Source of the DNA: JAGSOU01 sp049974865
Lineage (GTDB): Bacteria > Pseudomonadota > Alphaproteobacteria > Rhodobacterales > Rhodobacteraceae
Direction of reading: 5' to 3'
Assembly (NCBI GenBank): GCA_049974865.1
Contig: JBNGCX010000006.1
Span: 1 to 64,000 of the forward strand
DNA length: 64,000 nt
The first letter of the stretch is position 1. Every line of letters starts with the position of its first letter. Positions 8,016-15,586 of this stretch are shown piece after piece. The position numbers and the translations under genes are program-made. The notes below the pieces were generated by a model, which searched no databases, had not been told where the DNA came from, and worked only from the letters and a program-made list of their open reading frames with translations.

Positions 8016-10203
8016 TCATCGCCGGGCCGTCGGTGACCGTACCGATCCGCGCCGCCGGATAGCCTTCGCCGTTCAGGACGGCGACCAGTTCCTCCGCCCG
8101 GTCGCCGGGCACCGCGGCCAGCAGCCCACCCGCCGTCTGAGGATCGAGCAGCAGCGCCACGCGCGCCTCCCCCGCATCCGCGCCCGGCATTTCGGACAAG
8201 AGCGCCTCGTTCTTGGGGAAGAGGGTCGAGCGGATGCCGCTTTCGGCCAGCGCCAAGGCCCCCTGCATCACCGGCACCGCCTCGAGGTCCAGTTCGGCCC
8301 CAACGCCAGAGGCGCGCAGGATCGTCAGCAGGTGCCCGGCCAGGCCATAGCCCGTGACATCGGTCATCGCATGCGCCGCCGGCGCCAGAACCGCCGCCGC
8401 TCGGCCTTGCGGCGACGCCATCATCTCCAGCGCGGCGGCCACGTCCTCGCCTTCGGCCCTGCCCTGCATCTCGGCGGCGAAGATGGTGCCGCTGCCGATG
8501 GGCTTGGTCAGGATCAGCGCATCGCCGGGCCGCGCGCCCTCCAGCCCCAGCGGCGTGCCGGAATGCAGGCCGGTGACGGTGAAACCGAGCGTCAGTTCGG
8601 GACCCACGCTGGTATGCCCGCCCACCAGGTCCGCCCCCGCGGCGCGGAAGGTTTCCGTCGCCGCCTCCATGATTTCGCGCAGCGTGTGGCTTTGCATCCG
8701 GTCGCGCATCTTTGGCAGGATCAGCGTGGCCAGCGCCGCCTGAGGCGTGGCGCCCATGGCCCAGATATCGCCCATCGCATGCACCGCCGCGATGCGCGCC
8801 AGCATGTAGTGATCCTCGGTGAAGGCCCGGAAATGGTCCGAGGTCAGCACCTGGCTGCCCGCCCCGTGGCTCAGCACCGCCGCGTCGTCGCCGGCGCCGC
8901 GCAGCACGTCGTCCCGCGCGGGTGCGGTCAGCCCCGCCAGCCCCGCGCGCAGCACCTCGGGCCCCGGCTTGGCCGCGCAGCCGCCGCAGGGCATCTGCCT
9001 GTCCGCCAAGGCCTCGGCCACGCCGATGGCCGCGCCCGCCGGGATCGGCTGGGCGCTGTCCATCTCGGGCAGTTCGTGGAACATCCGCATGAACTTGCGG
9101 TCGATATGATCCTTCCAGCGCCACATCCAGTCGCCTTCCAGCCGCAGGCCCAGCTTGTCGGCCACCGCGTGCTTGCCGCCGGTGGAGATCAGCTTGAGGT
9201 AATCTCGCTGCGGCCGGTAGCCTCGCCGCCGCCCGCCCACCAGATCGGCACGCAGGTTATGGGCAAGCACCGGCGCCTCGCGAACGGCAAAGACGCCCGC
9301 CTTGGGCCGTGGCGCGTGGGTAAGGTGCGCACAGTCCCCCGCGGCATAGATCAGCGGATCGCTGAGCGAGCGCAGGTCGGGCCCCACGTCGATGAAGCCC
9401 TCGGTCATTTGCAGGCCCGTCCCGGCCAGCCACGGATGCGGCCGCGCGCCGGCCACGCCCAGCACCAGCCCGCCCGGGACCGCCTCGCCGCCCTCCAATA
9501 CCACGCCCTCGGCCGTGACCCGGGCAACGCGGACGCCGGTGCGCAGGGTAACGCCGTGCCGGTCGAGTTGCGCCAGCAGCGCCCGCCGCGCACCGGCGCC
9601 GATATCGCGCAGGGGCGTGCCGGCGGCCTCCAGCAGCGTGACCTCGGCCGCCACGCCCGCCGCCTTCAGCCTGTGGGCCGAGGCCAGCGCCAATTCCACC
9701 CCTGCCACGCCCGCGCCGATCACCAGCACGCGCGGATCGGCCCGCCCCTCGGCAGCGGCGGCGACATAGGCTTCCCAGCGCGCGGCATAAATGGCGAGCG
9801 GCTTTGCCGGCACCCCGTGCTCGGCAAAGCCGGGCAGCGCGGGCAGTTCGGTGGTGATGCCGATATCGACCGACGCGATGTCGTAGAAGATCGGGGCGCG
9901 TCCCTCCACCTGGACCAACCGCGCCGCGCGGTCGATGCCGACGGCGCGGCCCAGCACTAGGCGCGCGCCAGCAAACCGGGCCAGCTTCACCAGGTCGATC
10001 TCCAGATCAGGCCGCGTGTAATGGCCCGCGATCATCCCCGGCAGCATTCCCGAATAGGGTGCCGTGGGCCCGGGATTGATCAGTGTCAGCCGCACCCCCG
10101 GCACCGGTTTCATCCCCCACATCCGCGCCACCAGCGCATGGGTATGCCCTCCGCCGATCAGAACGAGGTCACGGGTCAGGGGGGTGGGGCTGTGCATGGG
10201 CAT
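8002..10203 (-). CDS. selD: NDH-like FAD oxidoreductase fused to selenide, water dikinase
   Basis: SelD makes selenophosphate from selenide and ATP. This 733-residue protein joins an N-terminal FAD/NAD(P)-binding oxidoreductase of the NADH dehydrogenase type (residues about 10-370) to a SelD domain (about 400-733). The first domain shows 'LVLIGGGHTHALV', 'VLVIGAGVAGVELALA' and 'IYAAGDCAHL'. In SelD the catalytic Cys is C409 with Lys412 in CGGCAAK; it is not selenocysteine, since no in-frame UGA is used. The ATG at 10203 was chosen over an upstream GTG (10230) and a second ATG (10197) because CAAGAGA lies just before it. The attached oxidoreductase probably delivers reduced selenium, but this is inferred. 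Confidence 0.9.
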   Translation of the reverse strand: MPMHSPTPLTRDLVLIGGGHTHALVARMWGMKPVPGVRLTLINPGPTAPYSGMLPGMIAGHYTRPDLEIDLVKLARFAGARLVLGRAVGIDRAARLVQVEGRAPIFYDIASVDIGITTELPALPGFAEHGVPAKPLAIYAARWEAYVAAAAEGRADPRVLVIGAGVAGVELALASAHRLKAAGVAAEVTLLEAAGTPLRDIGAGARRALLAQLDRHGVTLRTGVRVARVTAEGVVLEGGEAVPGGLVLGVAGARPHPWLAGTGLQMTEGFIDVGPDLRSLSDPLIYAAGDCAHLTHAPRPKAGVFAVREAPVLAHNLRADLVGGRRRGYRPQRDYLKLISTGGKHAVADKLGLRLEGDWMWRWKDHIDRKFMRMFHELPEMDSAQPIPAGAAIGVAEALADRQMPCGGCAAKPGPEVLRAGLAGLTAPARDDVLRGAGDDAAVLSHGAGSQVLTSDHFRAFTEDHYMLARIAAVHAMGDIWAMGATPQAALATLILPKMRDRMQSHTLREIMEAATETFRAAGADLVGGHTSVGPELTLGFTVTGLHSGTPLGLEGARPGDALILTKPIGSGTIFAAEMQGRAEGEDVAAALEMMASPQGRAAAVLAPAAHAMTDVTGYGLAGHLLTILRASGVGAELDLEAVPVMQGALALAESGIRSTLFPKNEALLSEMPGADAGEARVALLLDPQTAGGLLAAVPGDRAEELVAVLNGEGYPAARIGTVTDGPAMITLR

Positions 10204-10277
10204 ATGTCTCTTGGTGACAGTGCCTTCCACCTAACCACCCCGCGCCGCAAGGGAAAGGGGGCGCGCAGCCGCAGCGG

Positions 10278-11315
10278 TCAATAGCCGGTCATTTCCAGGT
10301 AGCCGCGCCCCGGATGAGAGCCGCTGACCAGCACCGGCCCCTCCCAATAGGGGAAGAGCGTATCCATCCAAGCCCCCGGGTTCAGCGCGCTGAGCGTGAC
10401 GTCCAGCCCGCGCCCCGGTAGCTCCACCCGCCAGGCCACGGGCAACGTCCGTCCCGCCACCTTTGCGGTTTCGACGGGGGCCATTCTCAAGACCCCGTCA
10501 CCGAAGGGCTCGGCCCGGCCATCGGCGCCGATCCAGGTGCCGAAGGAAAAGGCCGCGCCCTCGCCCTGGCGCACCTGGACCGCCATCAGCTTGGCCCCGT
10601 CCTCGAAATGCAGGGAGACCCAGTCCCAGCCTTCCTGCCTTTCCTCCAGCGGCTGGCTGGACCATTCCCTGTCGAGCCAGGCCTGCCCGGTCACCTGCAC
10701 CCCGCCCTCGGGCAGGTGCAGCGTGCCGCTCACCCGGTAGAAGGGCTGCGAATAGTAATGGCTGGCCTGCCCGCTCGCCGATTTCACCGAATAGCCGCCC
10801 GCGCCATGCAGGATGAGCGGGCCGTCGGCGACAAGGTTCAGGTCATAGCCGAATTCCGCCCCGCTCGCGGTCAGCGTGATGTCCGAGGCGTCGGGCCCCG
10901 CCATCCGCCACTCGTCGATCCAGGCCGCGAAGGGCGCGGCCTGCGCCCCCGCCTGCCCCACGCCACCACGCGCCAGGCGCTCGGCCACGAAATGCCGCTT
11001 TGGCGTGGTCAGCGCGGCGTGGCCCATCCAGATCTGCGGGCTTTCCCAACCCTCGCCCTCGCCCGGCGCCAGAGCCGAGCGGAACAGTGTCCATTGCACG
11101 CCGTAGTCGCGCCCGTCCGCCCCGCGCAGGTTGGCGGTAAGATACCACCACTCGATGCGGAAATCGGGATGCGGGCCGTGATCCGTCGGGAAGCGCAGCA
11201 CCGTGTCGCGCGACGGCATGGCGAAGCCCTCGGCCTCGCCGCCCAGTCCGGCGAAGCCCTGCGCCCAGAGGGGCACGGCCAGCAGCAGCCACAGGATCAG
11301 GGCCTTAACGTTCAT
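10278..11315 (-). CDS. AttH-like secreted lipocalin-fold (CrtC-like) protein
   Basis: This is a 345-residue exported protein related to AttH/predicted secreted hydrolases and to carotenoid 1,2-hydratase (two lipocalin-like domains). The N-terminus MNVKALILWLLLAVPLWAQG is a clear signal peptide. The domain hallmarks are 'HPDFRIEWWYLTANL', 'QWTLFRSAL', 'WMGHAALTT', 'AWLDREWSSQPL' and 'GWDWVSLHF'. The ATG at 11315 was preferred over a TTG six bases upstream; it overlaps the end of the permease gene. Its partners are the FtsX-type permease and ATPase genes, the same grouping as attEFGH of Agrobacterium. It may bind a lipophilic substrate of the transporter. The true ligand is unknown. Confidence 0.85.
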   Translation of the reverse strand: MNVKALILWLLLAVPLWAQGFAGLGGEAEGFAMPSRDTVLRFPTDHGPHPDFRIEWWYLTANLRGADGRDYGVQWTLFRSALAPGEGEGWESPQIWMGHAALTTPKRHFVAERLARGGVGQAGAQAAPFAAWIDEWRMAGPDASDITLTASGAEFGYDLNLVADGPLILHGAGGYSVKSASGQASHYYSQPFYRVSGTLHLPEGGVQVTGQAWLDREWSSQPLEERQEGWDWVSLHFEDGAKLMAVQVRQGEGAAFSFGTWIGADGRAEPFGDGVLRMAPVETAKVAGRTLPVAWRVELPGRGLDVTLSALNPGAWMDTLFPYWEGPVLVSGSHPGRGYLEMTGY

Positions 11316-13719
11316 GGGCAAAGACCTTCAGCAATTCCGAGGGCGCGAGGCGTGCCAGCCGCAGCGCGGGCCAGAGCGCGGCGAGCCCCCCCGCCAGCAG
11401 CGCCAGCGCCCCCAACCGCAGCCAGTCGGCCGGGAAGACATGCATCGGCAGTCGCCAGCCGAAGGCGGCGACGTTCACAACCGCCAGCAGCGCCCAAGCC
11501 AGCATCAGGCCCACCGGCAGGGCCAGCACCATGGTCAGCGCGGCCAGCAGCAGCGCGCGTATCAGCTCCAGCCGCGCCAGATGCGCCCGGGTCAGGCCCA
11601 GCGCCCAGACCGGGGCGAGCTGCGGCAGGCGCATCCCCGCGAGCGTCAGCAGGCTGGTCAGCATGGCCAGCCCCGCCACGCCCAGCGTCAGCACATTCAG
11701 CGCGGCCGTGACCGTGAAGGTCCGGTCGAAGACGCGCACCGACATCGCCTTGACCGCCGCCTGGTTGGTGACGTTGCCCTCGGGCAGCCCGAACTCCTGC
11801 ACCAGCGCGCGGCCCAGATCCGGGGCCTCGCCCGGCGGCAGGCGCAGCGCATGGCGCAGCTTCGGCGCCTGCGGGTAGAGTTCGGCAAACAGGCCCTGCC
11901 CCAGCATCACCTGCCCGCGCGGGTTGCCGTAATCGGAATAGACCCCGGCGATGGTCAGCGGCACGGACACGCCGGGCAGCGGCAGGGCATCGCCCGGCGC
12001 CAGCCCCTCGCGCCGCGCCATCTGTTCGTTGACCAGCACCGCCTCGCCGGCGGCCAGCCTGTCCCAGACCCCGGGCACCGCCTGCAGCAGCGGCCAGTGG
12101 TCGCGATAGGTGGCGTGATCGGCCACGCCGTAGATCCGCGCGGGCGCACCGGCAACCGGGGCCTCGACGCTCCAGATCGGCAGGATCGCCTCCACGCGCG
12201 GCGCAAGCCATTGGCGCAGCCGCGCGGCCTCATCCTCATCGCGCGCGGTGACGTAGAGTTCCGCCGCCAGCCGCTGGTCGAGCCAGCCGAGGAAGGTCAG
12301 GCGGAAGCTCGACACCATGGTGCCGACGCCGATATTGGCCGCCAGCGCCAGCAGAAGCGCCATCAGGGCCAGCGATAGCCCCGGGAGTTGCTGGCGCGTA
12401 TCGGCCCAGAACCACTGTCCCAGCACGCCGCGCGCCGCGCGCTCGGCCGCGCCCAGCCCCAGGGCCAGCAGCCCCGGCAGCGCCAGCGCCGCCGCCAGCA
12501 GCAGCGCCCCCAGCAGCACGAACCCGGCCACCAACCCGGCCCCCCAGACGGCCAGCGCCCCCGCCACCAAGGCCAGAAGAAACGCCGCCGCGCCCTGCCG
12601 CCCCAGCCCCCGCGCCGAGGCCCTTGCCCAGGCGCGCGGCTGGGCAGGCGCCAGCGCCGGAAGACGCGCCATGCGCCACAGGCTCTGCCCCGCCGCCGCG
12701 CCCGTCCCCAGCAACGCGATGCCCAGCCCCCCGGCCCACCAGACGGGCCGCAGCGCGAGCGTGCCGGGCAGCGCCGCGCCATAGAGCCCGCGCAGCGTGG
12801 CGGCCACGTCCGGCAGCAGCGAGGCGGCGATGACATAGCCCAGCGCGATACCGGCCAGCCCCGCGACCAGGGCGAGGATCAGCACCTCGGCCATCAGCAG
12901 CGCGACCAGGCTGCGTAGCGGCACGCCCAGCGCGCGCAGGGTCCGGAACATCGGGCGGCGCTGCTCGAAGGCCAGGCCGATCGCGCCATGCACGATGAAA
13001 AGCCCCACCGCGAAGGAGAGCAGGCCGAAGGCGGTGAGGTTGAGGTGAAAGCTGTCGGTCAACGCGGCGATGTCCGCCTGGTCCTGCGGCGGTCGTCGGA
13101 CGAGGCCCGGGGCGACCTGATCGAGCGGCGCGCGGGCGCGCGGCTGTTCCGGCGACAGGATCAAGCGCGAGACCTGCCCCGGCGCCTCCAGCAGCCCCTG
13201 CGCGATGCCGATATCGGTGATCAGCACGCCCGGCAGAACGGCATCCGAGGCGATCAGTTCGAGCAGCCCCGCCTGCCCCTGCAGGGCCTGCACCGTTTGC
13301 GGCGCGGCGAAGCCCTGCCCGGGCCGGGTGAGGAAGGCCAGCAGGTCGCCGCCCTGCGCCGCCGCCTGCGGCGCCATCCCGGACGGCGCGGTCACCGGGT
13401 CGATACCCAGAACGCGCAAATCCTGCCCGCCCAGCCGCAACTCGCCCTCCAGCACCGGCGAGACCAGCCAACCGGCCCGCCGCAGCGCCACGTAAAACGA
13501 CTGGCCGAAGCGCTGCCCGTCGCGCGGCACCAGCTGCGCGAAACGGTCCTGCCCCAGCATCTGCGCTGCCCGCGCATAGCTGGCCCGCGCCTCGGCATTG
13601 ATCGCCTGCACCCCCGACCACAACGCCGTCGCCAGCGCCAGCCCCAGCAGCAGGCTCGCCAGCTGCAGCGGGTGGCGCATCCAGTGCGACAGCATCGCGC
13701 TGAGGGTCGCGCGGTGCAT
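11305..13719 (-). CDS. FtsX-family ABC transporter permease (AttFG-like)
   Basis: This is an 804-residue inner-membrane permease with the duplicated FtsX/MacB arrangement. One transmembrane helix at residues about 20-37 is followed by a large periplasmic domain, then a three-helix FtsX block at about 230-340. A central hydrophobic region (375-470) and a second periplasmic domain (about 480-680) precede a C-terminal three-helix FtsX block (about 685-795). This fold moves no substrate across the inner membrane itself but extracts or pushes lipids, lipoproteins or peptides from the periplasmic side. Its ATG shares one base with the ATPase stop (TGATG). The substrate is unknown; the lipocalin-like partner points to something hydrophobic. 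Confidence 0.88.
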   Translation of the reverse strand: MHRATLSAMLSHWMRHPLQLASLLLGLALATALWSGVQAINAEARASYARAAQMLGQDRFAQLVPRDGQRFGQSFYVALRRAGWLVSPVLEGELRLGGQDLRVLGIDPVTAPSGMAPQAAAQGGDLLAFLTRPGQGFAAPQTVQALQGQAGLLELIASDAVLPGVLITDIGIAQGLLEAPGQVSRLILSPEQPRARAPLDQVAPGLVRRPPQDQADIAALTDSFHLNLTAFGLLSFAVGLFIVHGAIGLAFEQRRPMFRTLRALGVPLRSLVALLMAEVLILALVAGLAGIALGYVIAASLLPDVAATLRGLYGAALPGTLALRPVWWAGGLGIALLGTGAAAGQSLWRMARLPALAPAQPRAWARASARGLGRQGAAAFLLALVAGALAVWGAGLVAGFVLLGALLLAAALALPGLLALGLGAAERAARGVLGQWFWADTRQQLPGLSLALMALLLALAANIGVGTMVSSFRLTFLGWLDQRLAAELYVTARDEDEAARLRQWLAPRVEAILPIWSVEAPVAGAPARIYGVADHATYRDHWPLLQAVPGVWDRLAAGEAVLVNEQMARREGLAPGDALPLPGVSVPLTIAGVYSDYGNPRGQVMLGQGLFAELYPQAPKLRHALRLPPGEAPDLGRALVQEFGLPEGNVTNQAAVKAMSVRVFDRTFTVTAALNVLTLGVAGLAMLTSLLTLAGMRLPQLAPVWALGLTRAHLARLELIRALLLAALTMVLALPVGLMLAWALLAVVNVAAFGWRLPMHVFPADWLRLGALALLAGGLAALWPALRLARLAPSELLKVFAHER

Positions 13720-14375
13720 CAGGCGATCCTTCCGCCGCGGAGGTGCAGCCGCCGGTCGAGCCGTGCCGCCAGCCGCTCGGAATGGGTGACCATCACCAGC
13801 CCCGCGCCGGTCTCGGCGACCAGGTCCAGCATCAGCGCCAGCACCTCGTCGCTGGTGGCCTCGTCGAGGTTGCCGGTCGGCTCATCGGCCAACAGCAGCC
13901 GCGGCCGCGCCGCCAGCGCCCGGCCGATCGCCACCCGCTGCTGCTGCCCGCCCGAAAGCTGCTCGGGATAGCGATCGAGGAGGGTCTCCAGCCCCAGCCG
14001 TGCGGCCAGTGCGGCGCACCAGGCCGGGTCGTGCCGCCCGGCCAGCCGCGCCTGGAACGCCAGGTTCGCCCCCGTGGTCAGCGAGGGGATCAGGTTGAAT
14101 TGCTGGAACACCAGCCCCACCACCTGCCGGCGCAGCGCGGCGCGGGCCCGGTCGTCAAGCGCGCCCAGCGCCTGCCCGTCGATCCGCAGCTCGCCGGCAT
14201 CGGCCTGGTCCAGACCGGCGCAGAGATGCAGCAGCGTGCTCTTGCCGCTGCCCGATTCGCCCGTCAGCGCCACGCTTTCGCCCGCCGCGGCCGTGAAACT
14301 CACCCCGTCGAGCACCCGGACCGCCGCCGCGCCGGTGCCGTAGCTCTTCTCGATGTCCTGCGCCTCGAGCAGCAT
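13719..14375 (-). CDS. ABC transporter ATP-binding protein (MacB/LolD type, AttE-like)
   Basis: This cytoplasmic ATPase has 218 residues. Walker A GESGSGKST is at about 39-47, the Q-loop is in 'GLVFQQFNLIPSLT', the signature is LSGGQQQR (about 144), Walker B is LLLADEPTGNLD and the H-loop is MVTHS. The last two patterns are typical of the MacB/LolD/FtsE class that pairs with FtsX-like permeases. It is the first gene of the three-gene operon with the permease and the AttH-like protein. Confidence 0.92.
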   Translation of the reverse strand: MLLEAQDIEKSYGTGAAAVRVLDGVSFTAAAGESVALTGESGSGKSTLLHLCAGLDQADAGELRIDGQALGALDDRARAALRRQVVGLVFQQFNLIPSLTTGANLAFQARLAGRHDPAWCAALAARLGLETLLDRYPEQLSGGQQQRVAIGRALAARPRLLLADEPTGNLDEATSDEVLALMLDLVAETGAGLVMVTHSERLAARLDRRLHLRGGRIA

Positions 14376-14524
14376 GGCTGTCTCCCTGTGCCTGTCCCGA
14401 ACCTAGTGCGACGCCGCGCCGGAGACACCCCCAATTCGCGGGCGCCGACGCGCCCAAGACGCATGTCGCGCGTACGGAAACCGCGGGGCCGCGAGTATTT
14501 ATTCCAAGAAGAAGGGAGGGGTCG

Positions 14525-15583
14525 GTGAAAGCATTGACAAACTGTCGCGGGCAGGATTTGGCTTCGCCCATGTGGCCCGCCTTGCGCATCCTTGCCGTCG
14601 GCGCCGCGGGCGCCGGCGCGGCGCTGGCGCTGCATGTCCCCGCCCCGTTCCTGACCGGGCCGGCGCTGTGCGTGTCGCTGGCCACGCTGTTCGGGCTGCG
14701 CGGCACCATCCCCGACCGGCTGCGCGACGCCTGTTTCGTGCTGATCGGCGTGGGCATGGGCACCGGCGTGACGCCGGAGGCGCTGGCTACCGCCGCGCAA
14801 TGGCCGCTGAGCCTGGTGGTCCTGACGCTATGCGTGATGGCGATCTTCCTGGGGGGCGCACGGCTGTTGCAGGCGCTGTTCGGCATGGACCGGATGAGCG
14901 GCATCCTGACCGCGACGCCGGGGCACCTGAGCTTCGTCCTCAGCCTGACGACGGAACTGAAGGCCGACCTGCCCCGCGTGACCATGATCCAGAGCCTGAG
15001 GGTGCTGTCGCTGACCCTTCTGGTGCCGTTTCTTTCCCCCTTGCTGACCGACCGGCCGCTGCCCGCGCTGGCCCGGGTCAACAGCGTCATGCCGCTGCCC
15101 GATCTCGCGCTCGTGCTCGTGGTCTCGGCCTTGGCCGGGTTGGCGATGAAACGCCTGCGGGTGCCGGCGGCGCTGCTGATGGGGGGCATGGCCGTATCAG
15201 CGGTGGCCCATGCCTCCTCGCTGACCGCGGGGGCGGTGACGCCGTGGCTGTCGGTGCCGGGCTTCGTCGTGATGGGCACGCTGATCGGCACGCGCTTCAG
15301 CGGGATCACCCCCGGCATGGTGGGGCAGGCCCTGGGGGCGGCCTCGGTGCTGACCGGGTTCGCCGCGCTGGTGTCGCTGGCGGGCGCGGCGCTGGTGGCG
15401 CATCTGTTCGGCCTGCCGGTGATCACCGTGCTGATCGCCTTTGCCCCCGGCGGGCTGGAGACGATGATGGCTATGTCCGTGCTGCTGGATGCCAACCCCG
15501 CCTTCGTGGCCGCGCATCACGTCTTTCGGCTGTTGCTGCTGACGGTGGTGTTGCCTCTGGTCGTGGCCCGCGCGCAGCGCTGA
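14525..15583 (+). CDS. AbrB-family (COG3180) polytopic membrane protein
   Basis: This integral membrane protein has up to 352 residues and about ten hydrophobic segments. It is built from two homologous halves, with the repeat hallmarks 'APFLTGPALCVSLATLFGL' and 'VPAALLMGGMAVSAVAHA', as in the AbrB/AbrB-duplication family. The family was once linked to ammonia monooxygenase regulation; that name is historical and the function is not established, a transport role being likely. The GTG start at 14525 has a strong GGGAGGGG ribosome site 2-9 bases upstream; an alternative is the ATG at 14570. It is convergent with the ybbP-like gene, with three bases between the stop codons. Confidence 0.82.
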   Translation: MKALTNCRGQDLASPMWPALRILAVGAAGAGAALALHVPAPFLTGPALCVSLATLFGLRGTIPDRLRDACFVLIGVGMGTGVTPEALATAAQWPLSLVVLTLCVMAIFLGGARLLQALFGMDRMSGILTATPGHLSFVLSLTTELKADLPRVTMIQSLRVLSLTLLVPFLSPLLTDRPLPALARVNSVMPLPDLALVLVVSALAGLAMKRLRVPAALLMGGMAVSAVAHASSLTAGAVTPWLSVPGFVVMGTLIGTRFSGITPGMVGQALGAASVLTGFAALVSLAGAALVAHLFGLPVITVLIAFAPGGLETMMAMSVLLDANPAFVAAHHVFRLLLLTVVLPLVVARAQR

Positions 15584-15586
15584 GGT

